In this document: one piece after another, positions 17,647 through 26,454 of the stretch
Numbering within the stretch: the stretch's first letter is position 1
How the letters are laid out: the number at the start of each line of letters is the position of its first letter
Assembly (NCBI RefSeq): GCF_001715195.1
Contig: NZ_MDWE01000043.1
Location: forward strand, 1-64,000
Direction of reading: 5' to 3'
DNA: 64,000 bases
Source of the DNA: Rhodohalobacter halophilus
GTDB taxonomy: Bacteria; Bacteroidota; Rhodothermia; Balneolales; Balneolaceae
Notes under the pieces: generated by a model
Database searches by the model: none
The model's input: the letters and a program-made list of their open reading frames with translations, nothing else
What the model was told of the DNA's origin: nothing
Program-made: the position numbers and the translations under genes

Positions 17647-18867
17647 TTATGTCATACTTTTTTTAAGCCTGAAAACTCCTGCGGCTGAAACGGCTAAAGC
17701 TGTAATTAGGTAAATAGACAACACAATTCCCTGATATCTCCAACCGGGAACACCAAAAATAAAGAGCTGTGCGTTCATACTGACTGTGAGAGGAAGCAGC
17801 CACCGCATCTGCATCCAAAACCAGCTAAACAGCCAAACCATAGGAGAGCTCATCCACCGCAATAACCACATAGGCGAGAATGACGTTTGCACGGCTTGCA
17901 GTATAAATAGATGGTGTGTCACTGCGAACAGTGCCCAGACTCCTATCATAAACTGATCATCCGGCCTTTGATATGCAACCAGCCAGACTAAAATATGTCC
18001 GGCAGCAACAACTCTGCCGGCAGGGAGCTTACGATCTGTCTGCTGCAAAAACTGCCATACGTTGGCCCGTAATTTTGATGGCACCCACCACAGTTGTTCA
18101 ACTTTGCGGCGAGCAGTAATTGAATCTTCGCCGGCTGATTCTCCAAAAAACTCGCTAAAGAAGCTGTTTGTGTGATAATATCTTTTTTCCGGGTGTTTAC
18201 TGCCCCGGAAGAATTTGTATCTGCCAAATGCAATCAACAAAAAACCAATCGTTAACTCAGCAAAATGTCCAAATGAATTACCCAGTAATGTTGCAATCAC
18301 AAGCAGTGACATACCTAATGCGGCGAGTAACACCGTATTCAACAAGCTGGGGATGGCACCCGGATCAATTGGGTATTTTGCATATTCAGCAACTTTTCTT
18401 CTCAGCTCCTGCCCTTTTTGGCTCTCCTGCCAGAACTGTGATTGAGGACCCACTTTCAGATAGAGAAACAGTGCCGTGTAGTGAAGCCCCGCAACCATAA
18501 GCATGGCGTAGAGTGAATAAACCAGCTTTATCACCAGGCTGCCTGCCGGAGAACTAACATCGGCAAACATCATCACAAAGATAAAGAGATAGAAAAATTT
18601 ATAGATTTTTGATGTTTTGCCGGAGAGATAGTTCAGTAATTCTGAATCGCTGATATTTCCCAACTGTATCAATTTTGAATTGGAATCGGGGAACAGAAGG
18701 TAAGGAGTTACAAATGAAATAAATCCGGCAGATGCAAGAATCAGGTACCGAACCGCAATAACACGCTCTTCGATCTGTAGATCGTAAATCCAGCTGGTGC
18801 CAACCACAATGGTAATGATAACCAGCAGACTATCTCGCAGTAGTGAAGTTTTTTTTATCAGTGCCAA
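17647..18867 (-). CDS. ABC-transporter membrane partner (hypothetical permease)
   Basis: 406 residues with roughly ten hydrophobic segments, starting at about 10-30 (SLLVIITIVVGTSWIYDL) and ending at about 380-400. A charged cytoplasmic loop lies near residues 200-235. I recognise no named permease family. The role is inferred from the ATP-binding gene that follows after three bases and from the membrane layout, as in ABC-2 exporters. Confidence 0.7.
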   Translation of the reverse strand: MALIKKTSLLRDSLLVIITIVVGTSWIYDLQIEERVIAVRYLILASAGFISFVTPYLLFPDSNSKLIQLGNISDSELLNYLSGKTSKIYKFFYLFIFVMMFADVSSPAGSLVIKLVYSLYAMLMVAGLHYTALFLYLKVGPQSQFWQESQKGQELRRKVAEYAKYPIDPGAIPSLLNTVLLAALGMSLLVIATLLGNSFGHFAELTIGFLLIAFGRYKFFRGSKHPEKRYYHTNSFFSEFFGESAGEDSITARRKVEQLWWVPSKLRANVWQFLQQTDRKLPAGRVVAAGHILVWLVAYQRPDDQFMIGVWALFAVTHHLFILQAVQTSFSPMWLLRWMSSPMVWLFSWFWMQMRWLLPLTVSMNAQLFIFGVPGWRYQGIVLSIYLITALAVSAAGVFRLKKSMT

Positions 18868-18939
18868 AATTTATTCGATTAACCATCCTCCGGAAAATTG
18901 AGAAAGAATATAATGCTTAATCGAGCAGAAATCGACCAA

Positions 18940-19287
18940 TCAGATAATTGATTTTAAATCTTCCATGCGAAGCGGTTTGATGAGGTAAGCTTCATACCCG
19001 GTTTTTTCGGCACGTTCCCGATAGGCCTGATCTGTATTACCGGTTACATAAATAACCCGGATATTATTCATTCTATTCAAAATTTCTTGTGTGGCCTCTA
19101 TACCGTCCATACTCCCGTTTAATCTAATATCCATCAGAATAACGTCGGGCTGATTTTCCTGAGCTGCCCGTACAGCCTCTTCACCTGATGTAACTGAACC
19201 AACTACCTGATACCCGAGTTTTTCAACCATTTTTTCGGTGGTCAGAGAAATAATCAGATCATCTTCAACTATGAGAACTCGCTTCAA
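18940..19287 (-). CDS. Stand-alone CheY-like response-regulator receiver
   Basis: 115 residues, a single receiver domain with no output domain. The acidic pocket is D9-D10, the phosphoacceptor D53 lies in ILMDIRL, T82 in YVTGNTD and K104 in LIKP. The segment NGSMDGIEA resembles receivers that work with HisKA_2/HWE-type kinases. No kinase is adjacent; one HisKA_2 kinase lies at 52286-53764. Signalling is cytoplasmic, by phosphotransfer or protein binding. Confidence 0.92.
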   Translation of the reverse strand: MKRVLIVEDDLIISLTTEKMVEKLGYQVVGSVTSGEEAVRAAQENQPDVILMDIRLNGSMDGIEATQEILNRMNNIRVIYVTGNTDQAYRERAEKTGYEAYLIKPLRMEDLKSII

Positions 19288-19357
19288 TGTTCACTCCTAT
19301 TATTATGAGCATTTCGAAATTTACCCGTACGTACACGTAAACAAGAGTAATGAGTCT

Positions 19358-20257
19358 CTAATTTGTTACAAACTTTTCCCGGCTATCTGAAATTGGGCCA
19401 AAATTATTCTCTTTCCTGAGCTTATCTACCAAAAGAATTCTGCCATCAATTTTATCACCAAAAACGGCCCAACCGCCAAATGGCACCTGATTGCTTGGCA
19501 CTTCAATTCTCCAGCCGGCACGCAGTTCAAGGTTTCCGTTTTCGCTGTTTTCGAATGGAATGATCGTTTTTTCAGTAGGGATGTTGAGAGAATCTGCCAA
19601 AATTGTATGCTCAAAGAGTTCACCATCCTCTATCCACTCAATGGTCTGACCGTCCAGCTTTTCTACGATCTCGTCGGGTAGGTAATTTGCCCTTGATGGG
19701 ATATATGGATCATTGTACCAGTTCCCCCAAATTCTGTTCACACCCAAGCCATCCACAATTACGGTGATAGAGGAATCATGAACATCCAACTCATTAATCT
19801 GCTGCGAATTAAACACGAATTTCCACTCAATAATACGGCTATCAATATTTGGCCCTTCACAGATGATACAACCTCGGAGCGGTTCCATTTCACTCAGCTC
19901 CAGCTTATCCGGATCAGTAACCCCGGTAAAACCCTCATTCATTACAAGTGTCTCAACAGCCAGTGATAGTAGAGTATCCGGTTCTGTCAACTCAATTCGT
20001 ACCGGTTCTCGATTCAGGCATGGACTGCTCTGCCCTTCAAAAAGCACATCACTAAACCCGGTCAATCCATATCGGTTAAGTGTTGAACAAATATGATCAT
20101 TGGAGGCTTGAAATTGTTCATTGAGTTCCGTTAGCTGCTCCATCTCGTAAGGCTCCAGCTGTGTGGGGTAAATCAGCGCCTCCTCATCGAAATTGAATAC
20201 ATCGCATCCGGCGATAAAAGTGAGCAGAAATATGTAGATGAAATTTTTGTTGGGCAT
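19358..20257 (-). CDS. Hypothetical lipoprotein
   Basis: 299 residues from the ATG at 20257 (another ATG lies two codons upstream). A lipobox ending FIAGC places the lipidated cysteine near residue 18, so the protein should be membrane-anchored. The mature part is acidic. It contains a CIIC motif near residue 131 that could bind a metal or form a disulfide, and its second half is beta-rich. I recognise no family. It is transcribed alone, leftward. Confidence 0.75.
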   Translation of the reverse strand: MPNKNFIYIFLLTFIAGCDVFNFDEEALIYPTQLEPYEMEQLTELNEQFQASNDHICSTLNRYGLTGFSDVLFEGQSSPCLNREPVRIELTEPDTLLSLAVETLVMNEGFTGVTDPDKLELSEMEPLRGCIICEGPNIDSRIIEWKFVFNSQQINELDVHDSSITVIVDGLGVNRIWGNWYNDPYIPSRANYLPDEIVEKLDGQTIEWIEDGELFEHTILADSLNIPTEKTIIPFENSENGNLELRAGWRIEVPSNQVPFGGWAVFGDKIDGRILLVDKLRKENNFGPISDSREKFVTN

Positions 20258-20349
20258 AGTCAAGTTCCTTCAAACTTGTTAGATGATAGGTAAGCTGAAA
20301 GATTCTTCCAACTTCGATTTTGAAGGCGGGCAGAATGGAATCCGATGCA

Positions 20350-20382
20350 GTTTTTTAATACACGTTTTGTATATTAAAAAAA
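20350..20382. promoter_or_regulatory. Dyad operator-like sequence upstream of etfB
   Basis: GTTTTTTAATACA (20350-20362) and GTATATTAAAAAAA (20369-20382) form an imperfect inverted repeat about 50-80 bases before the etfB start, centred where a promoter would be expected. A TetR- or FadR-like repressor of fatty-acid oxidation genes would fit, but no regulator gene is nearby. Confidence 0.4.
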
Positions 20383-20430
20383 CGCTAAAAAAGCGGTTTC
20401 ATACGCTAACCGAAAAATAAACCATCAAGC

Positions 20431-21201
20431 ATGAAATTCTACGTTTGTATTAAGCAAGTACCCGATGTGAACGCTCCCCTGCAAATAAAAGACGGCCAAC
20501 TAATTCAAGATGCAGACCGAAATATACTGAACGCTTATGACGCTTCAGCCGTAGAAGAGGCACTGGTATTAAGTGAAAAACATGGCGGCGAAGTTGAAGT
20601 AGTGTTAGCGGGTCCCGAAAAAGCTAAAGAGACCCTCCGAAAAGCACTGGCAATGGGCGCCGATAAAGGAACTCACATTGTAACCAACGGAGATGAGGAG
20701 TTTGACTCCTACTCCTATGCGAAAATTTTAGCCAAATTCTTTTCTGACAAAGAATACGATTTTATCTCCTGTGGTAAGCAGAGCCAGGACACCGACGCAG
20801 GACTGACCGGGCCGATGCTTGCGGAGCTTCTAAATCTTCCGTACGCAACCAATGCTGTTGGGCTTGAATATAGCGATGGTTCAATTCTTGTAAAGCGCCA
20901 GGGAGATGCCGGCCAAGAGATGATTGAACTTCCTTCTCCCGGTCTGGTCACCTGCTCAAATGATATGAACGATCCGCGAATTCCGAGTCTGAAAGGAATC
21001 ATGCAGTCCAAAAGAAAGCCGGTTGATACAATTTCTCTCGATGATTTTGCAGCAGATGCTGCATCCGAGGAGGTTAAAACCAAAGTGCTTGGGTTTGAAG
21101 AGAAGCCTAAACGCGAGCCCGGTAAAAAATATGAAGGGGAACCTGAGGAAATTGCTCGTGAGGTTGCCAAACTGCTCGATTCCGAAGAAAACGTTATTTA
21201 A
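20431..21201 (+). CDS. etfB: Electron transfer flavoprotein, beta subunit (FixA-like)
   Basis: 256 residues. It opens MKFYVCIKQVPDVNAPLQ, with NAYDASAVEEAL and GKQSQDTDAGLTGPMLAELL in the nucleotide-binding region, as in EtfB/FixA. With EtfA it accepts electrons from acyl-CoA dehydrogenases and passes them on. It is first of the group etfB-etfA-fixC-fixX; etfA follows after 18 bases. Whether it binds AMP (ordinary ETF) or FAD (bifurcating) in this site cannot be told by eye. Confidence 0.93.
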   Translation: MKFYVCIKQVPDVNAPLQIKDGQLIQDADRNILNAYDASAVEEALVLSEKHGGEVEVVLAGPEKAKETLRKALAMGADKGTHIVTNGDEEFDSYSYAKILAKFFSDKEYDFISCGKQSQDTDAGLTGPMLAELLNLPYATNAVGLEYSDGSILVKRQGDAGQEMIELPSPGLVTCSNDMNDPRIPSLKGIMQSKRKPVDTISLDDFAADAASEEVKTKVLGFEEKPKREPGKKYEGEPEEIAREVAKLLDSEENVI

Positions 21202-21219
21202 CTAAAAAGAAATTATTCC

Positions 21220-22197
21220 ATGAGTACTCTACTAACTGTTATCTCAGTAAATGACGGGAAAATTAAACGTTCATCTCTTGAAGTGTTATCCCGATGTAAT
21301 GAACTTGCCGAAGCCAACGGATTGACATCTGCCGCATTGGTTGTTGATGCAAATGCAGGTGAAATTGCCGAACAGCTTAAAAGTTACGGCCCGGATGCCA
21401 TCTACACTATTGAAAATCCGATTTTCAAAAATCACCTGAACACACCTGTGTTGAAGGCACTTTCTATTGCTGTGGATCATATTAATCCGCAATTGGTTGC
21501 ATTCGCTTCCACCGAGAGCTCTAAAGATATTCTTGGCGCACTGGCTGCAAACAAAGAAGCCGGCGCCCTCAGCGATATGTCTGAATTTGAACTGACCGAG
21601 AACGGCGTGAAGGGAAAGCGTCCGGTCATGGCTTCAAAAATTATCTCCTCTGTTGAAGCAACCGGAACTCCTGTGATTATTTCCGTTCGATCCGGATCAT
21701 ATGACGTAGTGGAAAAGTCAAGTGACGCTTCTGTTGAAGCGATCGACTTTAGTTTTAACGAAGAAGAACTTCGAATTACCCTGAAAGAGATTATCAGCTC
21801 TTCTTCTGATAGGGTTGATCTCTCTGAAGCGGAAGTTGTGGTTGCCGCCGGTCGCGGTGTGAAAGATGAAGAGGGACGTAACATGATCTCAGAACTTGCT
21901 TCTGTTCTGAACGCCGGAATTGGCGCTTCTCGGGCATTAACAGAAGCCGGTGATTACGATCCAAGTCTTCAGATCGGACAAACCGGTAAAGTGGTTTCTC
22001 CTCAGCTTTATATCGGCGTTGCCATTTCAGGTGCTATTCAGCACGTTGCCGGTATGGCAAACAGTAAAGTAATTGTAGCCATCAACAAAGACCCTGACGC
22101 CCCTATCTTCGATATAGCAGACTATGGACTCGTTGGAGACCTTTACAAAATTCTGCCTCCATTCATCGAAGAGCTCAAAAAAATCAAACAGAATTAG
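21220..22197 (+). CDS. etfA: Electron transfer flavoprotein, alpha subunit (FixB-like)
   Basis: 325 residues, usual length. The C-terminal FAD domain carries GRGVKDEEGRNMISELA, GIGASRALTEAGDY, QIGQTGKVVSPQLYIGV and SGAIQHVAGM, followed by VAINKDPDAPIFDIADYG. It forms the soluble ETF dimer with EtfB. It is followed by an 82-base gap holding an inverted repeat, then fixC. Confidence 0.95.
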   Translation: MSTLLTVISVNDGKIKRSSLEVLSRCNELAEANGLTSAALVVDANAGEIAEQLKSYGPDAIYTIENPIFKNHLNTPVLKALSIAVDHINPQLVAFASTESSKDILGALAANKEAGALSDMSEFELTENGVKGKRPVMASKIISSVEATGTPVIISVRSGSYDVVEKSSDASVEAIDFSFNEEELRITLKEIISSSSDRVDLSEAEVVVAAGRGVKDEEGRNMISELASVLNAGIGASRALTEAGDYDPSLQIGQTGKVVSPQLYIGVAISGAIQHVAGMANSKVIVAINKDPDAPIFDIADYGLVGDLYKILPPFIEELKKIKQN

Positions 22198-22208
22198 ATT
22201 TGAGACAC

Positions 22209-22251
22209 GAGTCTTGAGTTGAAAGGATTCTACTCCCTCATCTCAAGACTC
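22209..22251. repeat. 10-bp inverted repeat between etfA and fixC
   Basis: GAGTCTTGAG (22209-22218) and CTCAAGACTC (22242-22251) are exact inverted repeats. Further GAGNC/GANTC-type words surround them. It looks like a dispersed palindromic intergenic repeat. It may also fold as a hairpin in the etf-fix transcript; there is no T run, so it is not a terminator. Confidence 0.5.
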
Positions 22252-22279
22252 ACCTCTCATGACCCACGACTAAATCACT

Positions 22280-23605
22280 ATGGACGAAAAATTTGACTGT
22301 ATCATCGTAGGTGCCGGTGTGGCCGGACTTGCCGCTGCCATGACACTCGCCAAAAACAACATGAAATTCCTTCTGATTGAAAAGGGTGAATTTCCCGGAT
22401 CCAAAAATGTATCCGGCGGGGTTTTATGGGGAAGTGACCTGAACAAGCTGGTTCCAAACTATTGGGAGGAAGAAGATGGCGGTTGGGACCGATTCATAAA
22501 CCACCGAAGGCTCACCTTCATGGATGAGCAGTCCTCATTCTCCGTTGACTTTAAATCCTCGCATTTCAACGAACCGCCCTATACCGGAGTCGTTGTTCTT
22601 CGATCTAAATTTGACAAATGGCTGGCCGGTAAAGTAGAGGAGGCGATTGCAGAGAGTGACTTTGCCATGGATTCCTTCGTGGCTCCCAACATTCTCGTTG
22701 AGGAAGTACTGGAAGAGGATGGAAAAGTAGTGGGAATCCGAACCGGTGAAGACAAATTTTATGCAGATTCGGTCATTCTGGCTGAAGGTGTCAATAACCT
22801 GCTCACACGCCAGGTTGGCCTTCAGGATAAATATGTTCCGGCCGATCACATGCTGACCGGAGTAAAGGAGATCATCCGCTTTGATCAGGATGTTCTCGAA
22901 AACCGATTTCAGTTATATGGCCGAAGCGGAATGAGTAATGAGTTTGTCGGCCACGCTACCAACGGCGTAGAAGGCGGTGGATTTCTCTATACCAATAAAG
23001 ATACCGTCTCCATAGGATTGGTATTGGGATTGAAAGACCTGCGTGAAAAGGAGCAAACACCATACGATATTTTGAACCATTTCAAAAAACATCCGGCTGT
23101 TGCTGATATGATTCGCGGCGGTGAGGTTGTGGAGTATTCAGCGCATGTGGTTTCCTCCGGAGACAAGCGGGTGATGCCTGAAAAGCTCTACAAAGCTGGA
23201 TTGATGGTTTGCGGTGAAGCTGCCAATTTGTTGATGAACGCAGGAAAAGCGATCCAGGGAATGGATTATGCGATGCGATCCGGAATTCTTGCGGCTGAAG
23301 CGATTACAAAAGCGAAGGAGAAAGAAGACTACAGCGAAGCGTCTATGAAGAGCTATCAGGATGCACTGGAAGACAGCTATGTGATGAAGGATATCAACAA
23401 TTTCCAGGATGCCGTTCATCTGCTGCACGATCCGTTTATGGTAGATAAAATGCCGAACCTGATCTGTGACTTCGGACGGAATTTCTTCAGCATCAAAAAC
23501 GAGCCTACAAAGAAAGCGAGAAATATGTTTAGTGATTCAGTTAAAAAACACGCTTCATACTGGGATCTCGTTAAGATAGGAGCGAAAGGAGCGAAAGCGC
23601 TCTAG
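22280..23605 (+). CDS. fixC: ETF:quinone oxidoreductase-like flavoprotein (FixC)
   Basis: 441 residues. An N-terminal FAD site CIIVGAGVAGLAAAMTLAK is followed by a Gly-rich loop (SKNVSGGVLWGSDL). The late segment GLMVCGEAANLLMNAGKAIQGMDYAM matches FixC/ETF-QO. It lacks the C-terminal 4Fe-4S domain of full ETF-QO; that part is encoded separately as fixX 531 bases downstream. The pair should move electrons from EtfAB to quinone at the membrane, or to ferredoxin if the system bifurcates. The last codons sit in a GCGAAAGGA-rich stretch. Confidence 0.9.
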   Translation: MDEKFDCIIVGAGVAGLAAAMTLAKNNMKFLLIEKGEFPGSKNVSGGVLWGSDLNKLVPNYWEEEDGGWDRFINHRRLTFMDEQSSFSVDFKSSHFNEPPYTGVVVLRSKFDKWLAGKVEEAIAESDFAMDSFVAPNILVEEVLEEDGKVVGIRTGEDKFYADSVILAEGVNNLLTRQVGLQDKYVPADHMLTGVKEIIRFDQDVLENRFQLYGRSGMSNEFVGHATNGVEGGGFLYTNKDTVSIGLVLGLKDLREKEQTPYDILNHFKKHPAVADMIRGGEVVEYSAHVVSSGDKRVMPEKLYKAGLMVCGEAANLLMNAGKAIQGMDYAMRSGILAAEAITKAKEKEDYSEASMKSYQDALEDSYVMKDINNFQDAVHLLHDPFMVDKMPNLICDFGRNFFSIKNEPTKKARNMFSDSVKKHASYWDLVKIGAKGAKAL

Positions 23606-23618
23606 CAAAAGTGAAAAC

Positions 23619-24095
23619 TGAAAACGCAAAAGATTAAAGCTATTTTGCCATTGCTGATAGCATAGCGAATACTTCGTTTGCCAGTTCTTCAAGGTTTGAA
23701 ATTTGAGTTTTATTCAGATATCCAAGATTTATCGAAATACCGATTTGTGTATCAAGTTCAACGAGTAATGATCTTGAGATTTCGTAAAATCGTTTTCTTT
23801 ATTTTTCTGTTTTTCTTGATGCACCTTCAGCAATATTGGAGGGAATTGAAATCGCAGATCTACGAATCTGGCTTATTAAACCATATTTCTCATGTGAAGG
23901 AAATTTTTGAGTCAAAGCATAAATGTCAGACACTAACTCAATACTTTTTTGATAAACATTTAAGTCTTTATGATTAAGTGATAACATGATTTAATAGGTT
24001 TGTTCAAGGTTATTATTAATATGAACCACAATTCACCAAATCCTTACAATAAAATAATCTTGACTCCTTTTTCACTTTTACCTTTTGCGTTTTCA
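23619..24095. repeat. Insert flanked by 14-bp inverted repeats between fixC and fixX
   Basis: TGAAAACGCAAAAG (23619-23632) and its exact reverse complement (24082-24095) flank about 450 bases that contain the decayed IVS-type gene. AAAAGTGAAAA (23607-23617) also recurs inverted at 24069-24079. The arrangement suggests a small inserted element or a repeat-rich hot spot. No transposase is present and no target duplication was confirmed. Confidence 0.4.
23640..23987 (-). pseudogene. Four-helix-bundle (IVS / S23-type) protein gene with an internal stop
   Basis: The minus-strand frame reads from an ATG at 23987 with the IVS-protein pattern KDLNVYQKSIELV, KYGLISQIRRSAISIPSNIA and EGASRKTEK. It then meets a TAA at 23799-23801. 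The same frame continues beyond it with RKRFYEISRSLLVELDTQ and LGYLNKTQISNLEELANE to a TAG at 23640. Removing the one stop gives about 115 residues, the usual family length, so a single base change (for example GAA to TAA) explains it. Family knowledge: such proteins occur in 23S rRNA intervening sequences and elsewhere as free genes of unknown role. It lies antisense to the fixC-fixX operon. Confidence 0.8.
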
Positions 24096-24136
24096 CTCAA
24101 TATCGAAGAATATCAATTAACTCAACGTACATTCAA

Positions 24137-24439
24137 ATGAAACTCCTGACTTTACCTGAACGCCTTGGATTGGTAAGCTATCGTAACCAGGCAAAATCTG
24201 AGATTAAGCCACACATCAAAGTTGATACAGATATTTGTAACTCTACCTGTCCGCACCACTGTACAACCTATGTTTGTCCTGCAAAGTGCTACACCAAGGA
24301 TGAACAAGGAAAAGTACACTTTCAGGTGGAAGACTGTATAGAGTGTGGAACATGCATGTATGCTTGTGATCAGGGAGCGGTAAGCTGGGAGTTTCCTGAT
24401 CCGGAAATTGGACGGGGTGTGACCTGGAATTTTGGCTAA
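24137..24439 (+). CDS. fixX: FixX-like ferredoxin (ETF-QO iron-sulfur subunit)
   Basis: 100 residues. Two cysteine clusters, TDICNSTCPHHCTTYVCPAK and EDCIECGTCMYACDQGAV, give the [4Fe-4S] site. The C-terminal WEFPDPEIGRGVTWNFG matches FixX/ETF-QO tails. It partners with FixC. It is separated from fixC by the decayed IVS-type gene, so it may depend on read-through or its own promoter. A strong hairpin terminator follows 12 bases after the stop. Confidence 0.9.
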   Translation: MKLLTLPERLGLVSYRNQAKSEIKPHIKVDTDICNSTCPHHCTTYVCPAKCYTKDEQGKVHFQVEDCIECGTCMYACDQGAVSWEFPDPEIGRGVTWNFG

Positions 24440-24451
24440 ATATTATGCTAT

Positions 24452-24488
24452 AAAAAAGCTCTCTTTCATACCAAAGAGAGCTTTTTTG
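24452..24488. terminator. Bidirectional terminator between fixX and a lipoprotein gene
   Basis: AAAAAAGCTCTCTTT and AAAGAGAGCTTTTTT form an almost perfect hairpin with a short loop and T runs on both strands. It serves the convergent fixX (plus) and the lipoprotein gene (minus). Confidence 0.92.
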
Positions 24489-24506
24489 TTGAATCGATTT
24501 TATTTG

Positions 24507-24833
24507 TCAATCCAAAACAATTTCAAGCCGGGTGCCACCATTTGTTACTTCTACAGTTTTTGTAAATGAACCCTGCCCTTCAGTTGAAATGTTTACTTCG
24601 TGAGATCCTACGCTTACTTCCCTGAGTGTAAAAGTACCGTCAGTAGAAGTTGTAGTTCTCAAATCGTCACCGGAAAAATAAACTTCCGCATTAGCCACTC
24701 TATCGTAACCGTCAGTCACTACAACACCGGCTACATCTGTAATCTCATCTGAGGCCAAACTTCCGGGTGAGGCACAGCCTACTCCAATGAAAAAGGTAAG
24801 TGCGATCAAAAGTGATGAATATTTTCTTAACAT
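24507..24833 (-). CDS. Small lipoprotein with carboxypeptidase-regulatory-like domain
   Basis: 108 residues. A signal sequence ends in the lipobox GVGC (cysteine near residue 20). The mature part is one beta-sandwich of the carboxypeptidase-regulatory type: VAGVVVTDGYDRVANAEVYF, STDGTFTLREVSVGSHEV. Such domains occur in surface and TonB-related proteins of this group. Its role is unknown; it is a single-gene unit. Confidence 0.75.
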   Translation of the reverse strand: MLRKYSSLLIALTFFIGVGCASPGSLASDEITDVAGVVVTDGYDRVANAEVYFSGDDLRTTTSTDGTFTLREVSVGSHEVNISTEGQGSFTKTVEVTNGGTRLEIVLD

Positions 24834-25076
24834 GATTAATCTATCGGTTTATTATTCTTTGAGGTTCATGCTTTCTAATGGATTCCGGGAGATTATGTTC
24901 CATGATATTTTAAACCGATTCGGATCTAAACGTTATGTTCACTTAGAACGTCCGGCATCCAGGCAACTTTGCCACGAATATCCAATACCCCTTCAAATTT
25001 TTCCCTTAAAGCAAATGATAACAAGCAAAAAATCGTTACCTTTTGGAAGCGTTATCAAAAATAAAACTACATTATA

Positions 25077-26264
25077 ATGACTATTGACGCACTTGAAAAG
25101 AACATACTATCATTTGACCTGACTGACGATCAGGCAATGATTCGCGACTCAGTTCGGGACTTTGCCAATCGATACATCGCACCGAATGTAATTGAACGAG
25201 ATACGAGTAAAAAATTCCCTCACGACATTGTAAAAAAACTTGCTGAACAGGGTCTGCTCGGCATCTATCATGAAGAGAAATTTGGCGGTGCAGGATTTGA
25301 CACTGTAAGTTTCTGCCTTGCATTAGAAGAAATTGCACGCTGGGATGCTTCCCTTGCATTGACGGTAGCTTCTCACACATCATTGGGAAGCGGACACATT
25401 GCACTTGCAGGAAATGACGCTCAAAAGAAAAAGTACCTCACTCCTCTTGCACAAGGTAAAAAGTTGGGAGCTTGGTGTCTGACAGAACCCGGCTCTGGAA
25501 GCGACTCCTCTGATATGAAAACTGTGGCTGTTAAAGAGGGGGATGAATGGGTTATTAACGGTGCAAAAACATTTATTACGCAGGCTACCGTGGGTGATAC
25601 TTATGTAGTGCTTGCTAAAACTGATCCCACAAAAGGAACCAAAGGAATCAGTGCATTTATTGTTGAGCGAGATATGGAGGGTGTGAAACCCGGTGAACCA
25701 ATGCATAAACTTGGAATGAACTCATCAGATACAGCAGAGGTCATCCTTGAAAATGTCAGAGTACCTGAAGAGAATCTACTCGGCGAATTAGGAAGAGGAT
25801 TTATCGACACAATGAAGGTCCTTGATGGCGGCCGGATTGGCATCGGTGCACTCTCGGTAGGTATTGCTCGCGGTGCGCTTGAAGAGTCTATGAAATACGC
25901 CAAGCAAAGGAAGCAGTTTGGACGATCCATCGGTGACTTTCAGGCCATTGAGCACAAGATGGTCAACATGGCTGTGGAGATTGATGCTGCCCGCCTTTTA
26001 GTGCACAGAGCTGCTTGGCTGAAAGATCAGGGACGCCCCTACACCAAAGAGGCTTCGATGGCAAAACTGTTTGCTTCCGAACTATCTGAACGTGCTTCAC
26101 TCGACGCCATTCAAATTCACGGCGGATACGGGTATACCAAAGAGTACCACGTTGAACGATTTTTGAGAGACTCCAAGCTGATGACTATCGGTGAGGGAAC
26201 CTCAGAAATTCAGCGATTGATCCTGGCCCGCGAAATTAAAAAAGAGCTGGGATACGACAGTTAA
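25077..26264 (+). CDS. Acyl-CoA dehydrogenase (short/branched-chain type)
   Basis: 395 residues. FAD/substrate motifs are [17 protein letters not shown] and [10 protein letters not shown]; the C-terminal signature is [20 protein letters not shown]. The catalytic glutamate is about E373 in [11 protein letters not shown], the position used by short- and medium-chain enzymes. It introduces the alpha-beta double bond in acyl-CoA and gives electrons to EtfAB, encoded just upstream. The upstream 240 bases hold TGATAAC (25016) and GTTATCA (25051) as a spaced 7-bp dyad. The exact chain length is not known. Confidence 0.9.
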   Translation: MTIDALEKNILSFDLTDDQAMIRDSVRDFANRYIAPNVIERDTSKKFPHDIVKKLAEQGLLGIYHEEKFGGAGFDTVSFCLALEEIARWDASLALTVASHTSLGSGHIALAGNDAQKKKYLTPLAQGKKLGAWCLTEPGSGSDSSDMKTVAVKEGDEWVINGAKTFITQATVGDTYVVLAKTDPTKGTKGISAFIVERDMEGVKPGEPMHKLGMNSSDTAEVILENVRVPEENLLGELGRGFIDTMKVLDGGRIGIGALSVGIARGALEESMKYAKQRKQFGRSIGDFQAIEHKMVNMAVEIDAARLLVHRAAWLKDQGRPYTKEASMAKLFASELSERASLDAIQIHGGYGYTKEYHVERFLRDSKLMTIGEGTSEIQRLILAREIKKELGYDS

Positions 26265-26289
26265 TTCATTTAGTAATTTCAGATAGAGT

Positions 26290-26325
26290 AAAGTCACACT
26301 TTGTAACGAGGTGTGACTTTTTTTT
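26290..26325 (+). terminator. Terminator after the acyl-CoA dehydrogenase
   Basis: AAAGTCACAC and GTGTGACTTT form a stem with an 11-nt loop, followed by a T run, 26 bases after the stop codon. Confidence 0.9.
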
Positions 26326-26454
26326 ATGGACCCACTCAATAAAGTTTTTATAAAAATCAGCTTATTTCATCCTGCAAAGATGACTTGCGAAGTTGAATTT
26401 GTTACATTAAAGGATATGAAATTTTAAAATTTTAGCTCTTAATCATCTACCAAC

